From Umezawaea endophytica (GTDB lineage: Bacteria; Actinomycetota; Actinomycetes; Mycobacteriales; Pseudonocardiaceae): DNA of 64,000 nt. Below, in pieces: positions 16,287-24,229 of the stretch (positions within the stretch are counted from its first letter, which is position 1; each line of letters opens with the position of its first letter). Location: contig NZ_JANYMP010000012.1 of the NCBI RefSeq assembly GCF_025061645.1, positions 62,001 through 126,000 on the forward strand, given 5' to 3'. The notes under the pieces were generated by a model. It worked only from the letters and a program-made list of their open reading frames with translations. It was not told where the DNA came from and did no database searches. A program made the position numbers and the translations under genes.

Positions 16287-16520
16287 GGGGCGGGGGCCTG
16301 GGTGGGGTCCTGGTTGGTGGGGGTGGGGTTTTGGGTTGGGGGCCTGGTCTTTGTTCGGGGCTGGGGTTTTGGGTTGGTCGGGGGCGGTCTTTGTTCGGGC
16401 CGGGGTTTGGGTTGGTCTTGTGGCGGCTTGGGTTGGCCGAGGAGCCGGTCTTTGTTCGGGGCGGGGGTTTTGCCGGGCTGGGGGGCTTTGCGGCTGGGTG
16501 GTTCGCTCTGACTTGAGCTT
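16287..16520. repeat. G/T-rich degenerate repeat tract
   Basis: This non-coding stretch has an extremely G- and T-rich plus strand. The segment GGTCTTTGTTCGGG recurs three times, each time followed by runs of GGGGTTTTGGGTTGG-like sequence. Clusters of four or more G-runs could form G-quadruplexes. No conserved protein is apparent in any frame. From about 16550 to 16690 the plus strand switches abruptly to C/A-rich sequence with nothing else recognisable. Confidence 0.6.
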
Positions 16521-16693
16521 GTCCGCTTCACGGGACCTGGCCGCCAGCCGTCCTTTGCCTTGACCTTGGCCGCACTCCACTTGACCTGGCCACCCACAAC
16601 GCAACCCACGTGAGAAGCCAGCACCATCCCCAGCAGTACCCGACCACGACGGCACAGTTACCGCCTCACGAACCCGCACGAGCCCACACCCCG

Positions 16694-16807
16694 CCCTTGC
16701 CCCCGATCCCAAGCGCCTTCATGCCCGCTTTGCTTTGTCAAGGCATCTTTCCCGCCTTGACAAAGCAAAGCGGGCATGGAAACAATTGAGCGAGCGGGGG
16801 GAGGCTC
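16694..16807 (-). repeat. Palindromic repeat family 2, copy A
   Basis: A roughly 114-bp element, minus orientation. Its core is a perfect 24-bp stem (16721-16744 with 16754-16777) around a 9-base loop. The stem top TTGTCAAGG/CCTTGACAA and the loop GGGAAAGAT are the same as in copies B (16981) and C (55455), while the stem base differs by paired changes. Outer arms GCCTCCCCCCGCTCGC and GGGATCGGGGGC are also shared. It lies head-to-head with copy B. Confidence 0.85.
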
Positions 16808-16980
16808 CAAAGGTCAAACCAAACCTAAAACAGGCGTCCCCCATCGTGCAGGACCCCCCGACACATACGCTACGGCAGGCCACCGACAAAACCGGATCGT
16901 CGCAGCTCAAAGTCGCCGCAAACGTCGCCACAAGCATCACCGCAAAGCCAAAGATATCGTTGGAAGCTCTCAGGGTTCCC

Positions 16981-17095
16981 GCCTCCCCCCGCTCGCTAAT
17001 TATTTCAATGTTTCGTTTAGCTTGTCAAGGCGGGAAAGATTCCTTGACAAGCTAAACGAAACACGAAGGCGCTCGGGATCGGGGGCAGGGGAGGG
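16981..17095 (+). repeat. Palindromic repeat family 2, copy B
   Basis: The plus-orientation copy has a 22-bp perfect stem (17010-17031 with 17043-17064). It shares the outer arms, TTGTCAAGG top and GGGAAAGAT loop with copies A and C. The lower stem reads TGTTTCGTTTAGC with its exact complement, different from both others. Between copies A and B lie 173 bases (16808-16980) with no recognisable gene. After copy B, at about 17195-17226, four short AAGTCAGC-like direct repeats precede the hydrolase gene. Confidence 0.85.
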
Positions 17096-17280
17096 GAATG
17101 GGCTCGCCGGGGGGCCGCAGGCTTGGTGGTCCTGTTTGTTGTGTTCGGGCAAGCTAGTGCGGTGTGCCGGTTCGCTAGCTCGCTGGTGGCTCAGAAAGTC
17201 AGCAAGTCAGCGAGTCAACAAGTCGACATGAACAAAACAACAACAAAAACCCAACAACCCGGCGAAAAGGAGTAGCGACT

Positions 17281-18042
17281 GTGGCTGGGGAAGTCGTGAA
17301 GATCACTGCCAACACCGTCTTGCCCGCTGTTCGTGAGGCTGTCGTGTTGCGCACGTCCGACGGGTTGGACCTGGTCGGGGAGCTTGCCCTTCCTGTCGAC
17401 CAGGTGCCGCGTGCCACGTTGGTCCTCCTCCACCCCCTCCCCACCCACGGCGGGATGATGGACTCGCACCTCTACCGCAAAGTTGCCTGGCGTCTCCCCG
17501 CCCTGGCCGGGGTCGCTGTTCTCCGGTTCAACACCCGTGGCACCGCCAGTGAAGCCGGTCGTAGCCAAGGGGTCTTCGACAGTGCTGTCGGTGAGCGGTT
17601 CGACGTGGCTGCCGCTCTCGACTTCGTCGGCTCGCGCGGTTTGCCGAACGTGTGGCTGGTCGGTTGGTCGTTCGGTACCGACCTGGCGCTCATGCACGGG
17701 TGCGCCCCGTCCGTCCAAGGCGCCGTGTTGATCTCCCCGCCGTTGCGCTGGAGTGCGCCCGAGCAGCTCCGTGCCTGGCAGACGTCCGGCAAGTCGGTCA
17801 TCTGCCTGGTGCCCGAGTTCGACGACTACCTGGCGCCCGCTCAAGCGCGTGAGCGGTTCGGGGCGGATCTGCCCAGTGCTGAGGTGGTCACGTTCGAGAA
17901 CGCGCGGCACCTGATGGTGGGGCAGACGGACGCGGTGCTGAACGCGATCGTGGAGGCCGTCGCGCCGGAGGTGTCCACGCCGCTGCCGCGCACCTGGGAC
18001 GGGGCGTGGGAGAAGCGTCAGGTGACGATCGTCGAGTCGTGA
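17281..18042 (+). CDS. Alpha/beta hydrolase
   Basis: A 253-residue cytoplasmic hydrolase. The nucleophile is Ser130 in GWSFGTD, the acid is probably an Asp in VPEFDDYLAP, and the base is His in ENARHLMVG. The N-terminal half has LVLLHPLPTHGGMMDSHLYRK and LRFNTRGTASEAGRSQG, typical of the KANL3/Tex30 or dienelactone-hydrolase-like group of small serine hydrolases. AAGGAG lies 8 bases before the GTG. Many codons end in T, unlike most genes in the window, as seen for other genes next to the palindromic repeats. The end overlaps the convergent acetyltransferase by 25 bases. The substrate is unknown. Confidence 0.85.
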   Translation: MAGEVVKITANTVLPAVREAVVLRTSDGLDLVGELALPVDQVPRATLVLLHPLPTHGGMMDSHLYRKVAWRLPALAGVAVLRFNTRGTASEAGRSQGVFDSAVGERFDVAAALDFVGSRGLPNVWLVGWSFGTDLALMHGCAPSVQGAVLISPPLRWSAPEQLRAWQTSGKSVICLVPEFDDYLAPAQARERFGADLPSAEVVTFENARHLMVGQTDAVLNAIVEAVAPEVSTPLPRTWDGAWEKRQVTIVES

Positions 18043-18536
18043 ACCCGGCGGTAGACGTGCATGGTGTCGTGGTCGGTGGTGCCGGTGCGGACGAAGCCCA
18101 GTTTTTCCGCTACGCGTTGGGACGGCTTGTTGTCCAGGCCCGTCAAGATCACCACGGGGCGGTCGGGGCGGGCGCTGGTGGCCCACGTGATCGCCGCGTC
18201 GGCCATTTCGGTGGCGTAGCCGAAGCCCCAGTGGGCGGGTGTGAAGCGGTAGAACAGGTTGAGGGTGGGTTCGCCGTCCAGGCCGTACGTGCGCAGGCCG
18301 CCGAAGCCGATGACCCGGCCGCGCAGTTCCACGGCCCAGTAACCGATGCCGTCCTCGGCCCAGTGGCGCAGCCACTCGGCCAACTGCACGGCTGTCCGCT
18401 CCGGTGTCGGGGTGCCGTCCGGGTTGTGGTGGTTCGTCTCGGGGTCGCTCATGATCGCCAGCGCCGCCGGCAGGTCCTCGGCCACGACCCTGCGCAGCCT
18501 GAGGCGTTCGGTGTGCACTTCGTCCGGTGGCGTCAT
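18018..18536 (-). CDS. RimJ/RimL-type GNAT acetyltransferase
   Basis: A 172-residue acetyltransferase of the RimJ/RimL/RimI-like branch, which acetylates protein N-termini or small amines. It opens with TERLRLRRVVAEDLPAAL, carries GYWAVELRGRVIGFGGLRTYG and LFYRFTPAHWGFGYATEM (the acetyl-CoA-binding region, with GFGYA replacing the usual GxGxG), and ends with GLDNKPSQRVAEKLGFVRTG, the family's conserved Asn-x-x-S-x-x-x-x-E-K-x-G-F segment. It is convergent with the hydrolase gene, overlapping by 25 bases. The target is unknown. Confidence 0.9.
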   Translation of the reverse strand: MTPPDEVHTERLRLRRVVAEDLPAALAIMSDPETNHHNPDGTPTPERTAVQLAEWLRHWAEDGIGYWAVELRGRVIGFGGLRTYGLDGEPTLNLFYRFTPAHWGFGYATEMADAAITWATSARPDRPVVILTGLDNKPSQRVAEKLGFVRTGTTDHDTMHVYRRVHDSTIVT

Positions 18537-18565
18537 GCCCCGACGGTAGCGCCGGGGTACGACGC

Positions 18566-19807
18566 TCAGCGCTTGGCCGCGGGAGCCTTCTGGGCCGGGC
18601 CGGGTTTCGCCAGGTCCACGGTCTCGCCGACGGGGGTCGGCTTGTCGGCGGGCACGGGTGCGGTGATCTTGGTGGTCGCCGCGGCCGAAGCCTGGGCGGC
18701 CTGCGCCTGAGGCGCCGAAGCCTGGGGAGCCTGCGCCTGGACAGCCTGAGGCGCCGGGGTGTGAACGGTCGGGGCCGCGTGCGGGGCCGCGGCTTCCTTC
18801 TCCACCTCCAGCGGCTCCAGCAGCGGGGCGATGTCGTGCAGCGCCGTGCGGGCGCTGCGGAGCTGCTGCGCCAGGCCGTTGCGCAGCTTGGCCAGCGCGT
18901 CGACCTGCTGCGTGGCCGCCGACACCCGGCGGTTCGACTCCTCGGTCGCCTCGCGCACGCGCCGGTTCGACTCGTCCGTCGCCTCCTGCACGCGAGCGGT
19001 GGCCTCGCTGATGGAGTCGTGCCGCCTGCGGTTCGCCTCCTCGGTCGCCTCGCGCACCAGGCGCTGGGCCTCGGCGTTGCTGGCGGCCTGCTCCTGCGAG
19101 ATCTGCGAGCGGATCCGGTTCGCCTCGTCCTGCGACTCTCGCAGCCTGCGGTCCGCCTCGGCCTTGCTGGCGGCCTCCGCCTCCGCGAGGGTCTTCATCG
19201 ACTCGACCCGGCGCGCGGCCATCGCGATCTCGAAGTCCTCCTCGACGGTGAGGCGGCGCTGCTCGGCCTCCTGCACCACGACGGCCGCCGCGGCCTTCGC
19301 GTCCTCGATGACCTTCTCGGCGTCGGCGCGCGCCTTCTCCAGCACGCCCCGGTGCTCGGCCTCCAGGTCGGCGCGCCGCTGGTCGAGTTCCGCGATCAGC
19401 TTCTCGTAGCGGGTGCGGAGCACACCCGCCTCGCCCTCGGCCTTGGTGCGGATGTGCCCGCCCTCGGCCTCGGCGCGCGACTTGATCTCGGTCGCCTCTT
19501 CCTGGGCGAGGCGCAGCATGCGCTGCAACCGTTCGCTCAGGCCTTCCAGCGTGGTCGGCGGCATGGAGAGCCGTTCGACCTGGCCCCGCATCTCCGCGAT
19601 CTCGGACCGAGCGGCTTCGAGCTGGCGCGCGAGGTCGTTGGTCTGGGACACCGCGGCGTCACGGTCGGCAGCCAGCAGGCGGAGGTCCGAGTCGAGCCGT
19701 TCGAGGTGGTCCTCGACCTGGCCCTTGTCGTACCCCCGCTTGGCGATGTCGAAGCCGGATCCCAGCGGGACGAGGTCACGATCGTCGGCGAGGCCCATGC
19801 CCCCCAC
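18566..19807 (-). CDS. DivIVA-like coiled-coil protein
   Basis: A 413-residue protein with a short DivIVA-type N-terminal membrane-targeting segment (SGFDIAKRGYDKGQVEDHLERL, about residues 18-40). A very long coiled coil of roughly 290 residues follows, rich in Glu, Ala and Arg, with repeated ATEESNRRVREATDESNRR-like units. The C-terminal 90 residues are Ala/Pro/Gln-rich and disordered. DivIVA relatives of this kind (for example FilP and Scy of Streptomyces) organise polar growth and the cytoskeleton, so a role in tip growth or septation is inferred. The start is uncertain between GTG 19807 and ATG 19798, neither having a well-placed ribosome-binding site. Confidence 0.8.
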   Translation of the reverse strand: MGGMGLADDRDLVPLGSGFDIAKRGYDKGQVEDHLERLDSDLRLLAADRDAAVSQTNDLARQLEAARSEIAEMRGQVERLSMPPTTLEGLSERLQRMLRLAQEEATEIKSRAEAEGGHIRTKAEGEAGVLRTRYEKLIAELDQRRADLEAEHRGVLEKARADAEKVIEDAKAAAAVVVQEAEQRRLTVEEDFEIAMAARRVESMKTLAEAEAASKAEADRRLRESQDEANRIRSQISQEQAASNAEAQRLVREATEEANRRRHDSISEATARVQEATDESNRRVREATEESNRRVSAATQQVDALAKLRNGLAQQLRSARTALHDIAPLLEPLEVEKEAAAPHAAPTVHTPAPQAVQAQAPQASAPQAQAAQASAAATTKITAPVPADKPTPVGETVDLAKPGPAQKAPAAKR

Positions 19808-19852
19808 GCTACCCGTTCGTGGTGAACGCGGGGCACCCCGCTGTGGACTTCC

Positions 19853-21184
19853 CTACACGCCGCGGAAGCGGTTGATGCCGCTCAGGTGTGCTGCCCGCAG
19901 GGCGTGGTCGCGGACGCCGAGTCCTTCGGACGGAGCCAGGCACAGCACGCCGACCTTGCCCTGGTGGGCGTTGCGGTGGACGTCGTGCGCGGCCTGCCCG
20001 GTGTCCGCCAACGAGTACACCTTGGACACCGTGGGGTGAATCTTCCCCTTGGCGACCAAACGGTTCGCCTCCCAGGCCTCGCGGTAGTTCGCGAAGTGCG
20101 AGCCGATGATCCGCTTGAGGTTCATCCACAGGTAGCGGTTGTCGTACTGGTGCATGAACCCGCTCGTGGACGCGCAGGTGACGATCGTGCCGCCGCGCTT
20201 GGCGACGAACACGCTGGCGCCGAACGTCTCGCGGCCGGGGTGCTCGAACACGATGTCCGGGTCGTCGCCGCCGGTCAGCTCGCGGATCCGCGCGCCGAAC
20301 CGCTTCCACTCCTTGGGGTCCTGCTCGTTCTCGTCCTTCCAGAACCGGTAGCCCTCGGCGCTGCGGTCGATGATCAGCTCGGCGCCCATGGACCTGACCA
20401 GCTCCGCCTTCTCCGGGCTGGACACGACGCAGATCGGCGTCGCGCCGCCGTTGAGCGCGAACTGCGTGGCGTACGAGCCGAGTCCGCCGGACGCGCCCCA
20501 GATCAGCACGGTGTCGCCCTGCTTCATCGCGGCGCCGTTGGTGGACACGAGCTGCCGGTACGCGGTCGAGTTGACCAGGCCGGGCGACGCGGCTTCCTCC
20601 CACGTCAGGTGGTCGGGCATCGGCATGAGCTGGTTGGACTTCACCAGCGCCAGCTCGGCGAGCCCGCCGAAGTTCGTCTCGAAGCCCCAGATCCGCTGCT
20701 CCGGGTCGAGCATCGTGTCGTTGTGCCCGTCCGCGTGCTCCAGTTGCACGTCCAGGCAGTGCGCGACGACCCGGTCGCCGGGCTTCCACGCGTTCACGCC
20801 GGGACCGGTGCGCAGCACGACGCCCGCCAGGTCGGAGCCGACCACGTGGTAGGGCAGGTCGTGCTTCAGCGCGAGCGGCGAGGACTTCCCGTAGCGCTTG
20901 AGGAACCCGAACGTCGACATCGGCTCGAAGATCGACGTCCACACGGTGTTGTAGTTGATGGCGCTGGCCATCACCGCGACGAGCGCCTCGCCGGGACCGA
21001 GTTCCGGCGTCGGCACCTCGTCGAGGTGCAGCGACTTGCGGGGGTCCTTGTCCTTCGTGGCGAGGCCCTCGAACATGCCCGTCTCGTCCTCGTGCACCGT
21101 GATGCCCCGGTACGTCGTGGGCACGGGCAGGGACTCGATGGCGTCGAGTTCGTCGGCCAGGATCGCGTCGAGGATCTTCTGCAC
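19853..21184 (-). CDS. ccr: Crotonyl-CoA carboxylase/reductase
   Basis: A 443-residue medium-chain dehydrogenase that reduces crotonyl-CoA with NADPH while fixing CO2 to give ethylmalonyl-CoA. Without CO2 it gives butyryl-CoA. The residues that hold CO2 in the Kitasatospora setae enzyme (Asn81, Phe170, Glu171, His365) are all present two positions earlier: Asn79, Phe168, Glu169 and His363. The nucleotide-binding motif is IWGASGGLGSYATQFA. The GTG at 21184 matches the usual start (VKEILDAI in Streptomyces, VQKILDAI here) and has GGAGG 6 bases upstream. The product supports acetate assimilation by the ethylmalonyl-CoA pathway and supplies polyketide extender units. Confidence 0.96.
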   Translation of the reverse strand: MQKILDAILADELDAIESLPVPTTYRGITVHEDETGMFEGLATKDKDPRKSLHLDEVPTPELGPGEALVAVMASAINYNTVWTSIFEPMSTFGFLKRYGKSSPLALKHDLPYHVVGSDLAGVVLRTGPGVNAWKPGDRVVAHCLDVQLEHADGHNDTMLDPEQRIWGFETNFGGLAELALVKSNQLMPMPDHLTWEEAASPGLVNSTAYRQLVSTNGAAMKQGDTVLIWGASGGLGSYATQFALNGGATPICVVSSPEKAELVRSMGAELIIDRSAEGYRFWKDENEQDPKEWKRFGARIRELTGGDDPDIVFEHPGRETFGASVFVAKRGGTIVTCASTSGFMHQYDNRYLWMNLKRIIGSHFANYREAWEANRLVAKGKIHPTVSKVYSLADTGQAAHDVHRNAHQGKVGVLCLAPSEGLGVRDHALRAAHLSGINRFRGV

Positions 21185-21244
21185 GGCGTGTCCTCCCATG
21201 TGAGGAGTATCGAGCTGGGGGGCGAAAAGCGCTGGGTGCCGGAG

Positions 21245-21260
21245 GTTACCGACGAGTAAC
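21245..21260. promoter_or_regulatory. Candidate operator upstream of ccr
   Basis: The inverted repeat GTTACCGACGAGTAAC (extended by one more G/C pair on each side) lies 60 bases before the ccr start. Read on the minus strand it matches the hydroxybutyryl-CoA dehydrogenase site in 12 of 16 positions, which suggests a shared regulator of C4-CoA metabolism. Confidence 0.5.
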
Positions 21261-21367
21261 CGATTCAGAACGACCGATGTGAGGCAGGGCACGGAAAGAA
21301 TGTTGACCGGGCGGCCAATCAAGGCGGACCATCGGAAGTGTCCCTCTCAGGACACGGAGGTAAGGAC

Positions 21368-21736
21368 ATGGACAAGGCTTGGACCAGGTGGCAGGACTGG
21401 GCGGAAGTCGTCCTCGGCGTCGTGGTGCTGTTGGCCCCGCTCGTCGTCGACACCACCAACGGCGCGATGTGGGCGATGATCGTGCTGGGAGCCCTGATCG
21501 CCGCGGACGGACTGGCGTCGCTCGCGGCGCCCGCGATGGTGTACGGCGAGTGGTTCCAGATGGTGCTGGGCGTGTTGCTGTTCATCTCGCCGTTCGTGAT
21601 CGGCTACACCGACCTCACCGGCGCCGCGTGGACGTCGTGGGTCGGCGGCGTGCTGACCGTCGCGGCGGGGGCCATCGCCCTCCCGGCGGCGAACAGCGCC
21701 CACGCGGGGCGCTCGGGGCTGGCGGGCCAGCACTGA
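21368..21736 (+). CDS. SPW-repeat membrane protein
   Basis: A 122-residue protein with four predicted membrane helices in two related halves. Each half begins with an amphipathic Trp-containing turn (WTRWQDWAEVVLGVVVLLAPLV and YGEWFQMVLGVLLFISPFVIG), which is the arrangement of the SPW-repeat family (PF03779). The family is common in actinobacteria and has no known function. The ATG at 21368 follows GGAGG with 7-base spacing. The gene has a very strong terminator behind it, so it is probably transcribed alone. Confidence 0.85.
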   Translation: MDKAWTRWQDWAEVVLGVVVLLAPLVVDTTNGAMWAMIVLGALIAADGLASLAAPAMVYGEWFQMVLGVLLFISPFVIGYTDLTGAAWTSWVGGVLTVAAGAIALPAANSAHAGRSGLAGQH

Positions 21737-21751
21737 CAGCAGGAATCGTTG

Positions 21752-21779
21752 GGGCCCACAACCTCGGGGTTGTGGGCCC
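21752..21779 (+). terminator. Strong hairpin terminator
   Basis: A perfect 12-bp stem (GGGCCCACAACC and complement) with a TCGG tetraloop separates the SPW gene from the TetR gene. Confidence 0.87.
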
Positions 21780-21802
21780 TCTGATGTGCGAGGAGGCCGA
21801 TC

Positions 21803-22357
21803 GTGGCTGAGGACGGGTCGGCCAGGGAACGCATCCTCGTGGCCGCCGAGGAGCTGTTCGCCGAACTGGGGTTCGACGCGACGCCCACGTCGCGCATCGC
21901 CGAACGGGCGGGCGTGCCGAAAGGGCTCGTGCATTACTACTTCCGCCGCAAACCCGACCTGCTGGCCGCGCTCGTCCAACGGCTGCCCAGCGGCGCCGTC
22001 GACCTGGGCCAGGTCGTGGTCGACGGCGACGTCGCGTCGAGCCTGGCCGAACTGGTCGCCGTGCTGGACGCCAGGAGCGACGCGTCCCCGCTGCTCTCGC
22101 ACCTGCTGTGGCGCGAGGCGGACACGCACCCGGACGTCCGCGACGCACTGCACGAACGCCACCGCGCCGTGGCGGACCAGGTCCGCGACGTCATCCTCGC
22201 CGCGGGCGGCCCGGCCGTGGCGGACAAGGACGTCGACAGCGCCGCCGCGCTGGTCGCGCTGGCCGTGAGCTACCGGCACTCGGTGGCGCGCCACAGCCCG
22301 GACGACGACCGCCTGATGGACCGGGAGCTGGCCTTCGTGGCAGGCGCGCTTGCTTAG
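21803..22357 (+). CDS. TetR-family transcriptional regulator
   Basis: A 184-residue repressor. The DNA-binding domain is clear in residues 5-50: ARERILVAAEELFAELGFDATPTSRIAERAGVPKGLVHYYFRRKPDLLAAL. The remainder is helical with no recognisable ligand signature. GAGGAGG lies 6 bases before the GTG. It stands between the ccr/SPW region and the methylmalonyl-CoA epimerase gene. It is therefore a candidate for the regulator that binds the GTTAC...GTAAC sites near ccr and the hydroxybutyryl-CoA dehydrogenase, but there is no direct evidence for that. Confidence 0.88.
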   Translation: MAEDGSARERILVAAEELFAELGFDATPTSRIAERAGVPKGLVHYYFRRKPDLLAALVQRLPSGAVDLGQVVVDGDVASSLAELVAVLDARSDASPLLSHLLWREADTHPDVRDALHERHRAVADQVRDVILAAGGPAVADKDVDSAAALVALAVSYRHSVARHSPDDDRLMDRELAFVAGALA

Positions 22358-22458
22358 GGAGGCGGATGCCACGGCCCGCGGGGCGAGTTGGCCGGGTGGT
22401 CCCGCTGTGGGGGTCGGCTCTGTCGCTCCGCGGGCGGGTAGGTCGGGAAACGCAGGGG

Positions 22459-22908
22459 TTAGTGGGCGTCCTTCGCGGGTTCCACCAGTTCGACGAGGAC
22501 GCCTCCGGCGTCCTTGGGGTGCACGAAGTTGACCCGGCTGTCCGACGTGCCGCGCCTGGCCTCCTCGTACAGCAGTCGCAGGCCCTTGGCCCGCAGCGCG
22601 GCGGCCGCGGCGTCCACATCGGACACCCGGTACGCGAGCTGCTGGAGGCCGGGGCCGGAGCGGTTGATGAACTTCGCGATCGTCGACGTCTCGTTGAGCG
22701 GCGCGAGGAGTTGGACGGCCGGGCCGGTGCCGTCGTCGCCGGGGGCGCGCAGCATGGCTTCCCGGACGCCCTGCTCCTCGTTGACCTCGGTGTGCGCGAC
22801 CTCGAGGCCGAAGTTGTCGCGGTGGAACGCGATGGCGGCGTCGAGGTCCGGCACGGCGATGCCGACGTGGTCGATGGCGGTGACGAGACCGCGGAGTGCT
22901 TCCTGCAT
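22459..22908 (-). CDS. mce: Methylmalonyl-CoA epimerase
   Basis: A 149-residue vicinal-oxygen-chelate enzyme that interconverts (2R)- and (2S)-methylmalonyl-CoA; members can also epimerise ethylmalonyl-CoA. The metal ligands lie in AIDHVGIAVPDLDAAI (His), in the QQLAYRV segment at the domain boundary, and in the final GGVLVELVEP (Glu). Catalytic Glu is expected in AVQLLAPL and nearby. Two beta-alpha-beta-beta-beta modules cover the full length. It is divergent from the thiolase gene, and its neighbours (ccr, thiolase, meaB) handle the same branched C4/C5-dicarboxyl CoA esters. Confidence 0.93.
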   Translation of the reverse strand: MQEALRGLVTAIDHVGIAVPDLDAAIAFHRDNFGLEVAHTEVNEEQGVREAMLRAPGDDGTGPAVQLLAPLNETSTIAKFINRSGPGLQQLAYRVSDVDAAAAALRAKGLRLLYEEARRGTSDSRVNFVHPKDAGGVLVELVEPAKDAH

Positions 22909-23038
22909 CGGCTCAGCGTAGTGACGGAATCGGTGCAGGGGCGGTTGTGCGACGCCTCACAGGCACATCGCGGGCGTACCGCCTGGTAACCCTGGGTATC
23001 GTGCGAAGTTAACGTCCGCTCACCGCCTGGAGGCTGTT

Positions 23039-24226
23039 GTGTCCGGTTCCGTCATCGTCGCCGGTGCCCGTACCCCGATGGGCAGGCTGCTCGGGCAGCT
23101 CAAGGACTTCTCCGGCGCGCAGCTCGGCGGCGTCGCGATCAAGGCGGCGCTCGAACGGGCCGGTGTCGCCCCCGACCAGGTGCAGTACGTGATCATGGGC
23201 CAGGTGCTGACGGCCGGGGCTGGCCAGATCCCGGCCCGCCAGGCCGCCGTGGCCGGTGGCATCCCGATGTCCGTGCCCGCGCTGACGATCAACAAGGTGT
23301 GCCTGTCGGGCGTGGACGCCATCGCGCTCGCCGACCAGTTGATCCGCGCGGGCGAGTTCGACGTCGTCGTGGCAGGCGGCCAGGAGTCGATGACCCAGGC
23401 GCCCCACCTGCTCCAGAAGTCGCGCGGCGGCTTCAAGTACGGCGACGTGACGATGATCGACCACATGGCCAACGACGGCCTGTTCTGCGCGTTCGACCAG
23501 GTCGCCATGGGCGCGTCGACGGAGAAGTACAACAGCCGCTACGAGCTGACCCGCGAGCAGCAGGACGCGTTCGCCGCCCGCTCGCACCAGCGGGCCGCCG
23601 CGGCGATCGAGAACGGCCTGTTCGCGCAGGAGATCGCGCCGGTCAGCATCCCGCAGCGCAAGGGCGACCCGGTCGTCGTCAGCACGGACGAGGGCGTGCG
23701 GCCGGACACGACCGTGGACACGCTCGGCAAGCTGCGGCCCGCGTTCGCCGCGGACGGCACGATCACCGCGGGCTCGGCCTCGCCGATCTCCGACGGCGCG
23801 GCGGCCGTGGTCGTGATGAGCAAGGCCAAGGCCGAGGAGCTGGGCCTGGCCTGGATCGCCGAGATCGGCGCGCACGGCGTCGTGGCCGGTCCGGACGCGA
23901 GCCTGCACGAGCAGCCCGCGAACGCGATCAAGGCCGCCTGCGCCAAGGAGGGCATCGACCCCTCCGACCTCGACCTGATCGAGATCAACGAGGCCTTCGC
24001 CGCCGTCGGCATCGTGTCGGCCCGGCAGCTCGGCGTGTCGGAGGACAAGGTCAACGTGAACGGCGGCGCCATCGCGCTCGGCCACCCGATCGGCATGTCC
24101 GGCGCCCGCATCGCGCTGCACCTCGCGCTGGAGCTCCAGCGCCGCGGCGGCGGTGTCGGCGCGGCGGCGCTGTGCGGTGGCGGCGGTCAGGGCGACGCCC
24201 TCATCGTGCGGGTCCCTAAGGTCTGA
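23039..24226 (+). CDS. Acetyl-CoA C-acetyltransferase (thiolase)
   Basis: A 395-residue biosynthetic-type thiolase that condenses two acetyl-CoA to acetoacetyl-CoA or cleaves it. The acyl-accepting Cys88 is in [12 protein letters not shown], the catalytic His is in [16 protein letters not shown], and the second Cys is in [14 protein letters not shown]. The GTG start follows TGGAGG with 5-base spacing. The gene is followed three bases later by meaB, so the two probably form one operon. With the hydroxybutyryl-CoA dehydrogenase and ccr it supplies the first steps of the ethylmalonyl-CoA route. Confidence 0.95.
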   Translation: MSGSVIVAGARTPMGRLLGQLKDFSGAQLGGVAIKAALERAGVAPDQVQYVIMGQVLTAGAGQIPARQAAVAGGIPMSVPALTINKVCLSGVDAIALADQLIRAGEFDVVVAGGQESMTQAPHLLQKSRGGFKYGDVTMIDHMANDGLFCAFDQVAMGASTEKYNSRYELTREQQDAFAARSHQRAAAAIENGLFAQEIAPVSIPQRKGDPVVVSTDEGVRPDTTVDTLGKLRPAFAADGTITAGSASPISDGAAAVVVMSKAKAEELGLAWIAEIGAHGVVAGPDASLHEQPANAIKAACAKEGIDPSDLDLIEINEAFAAVGIVSARQLGVSEDKVNVNGGAIALGHPIGMSGARIALHLALELQRRGGGVGAAALCGGGGQGDALIVRVPKV

Positions 24227-24229
24227 CGT

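Noticed and set aside
16735-17055. An open frame through the repeat island, with a peptide LSRRERCLDKA shared by all three family 2 copies
   Set aside because: The shared peptide follows from the conserved hairpin sequence, and the copies vary so as to keep base pairing rather than codons; no ribosome-binding site is present.
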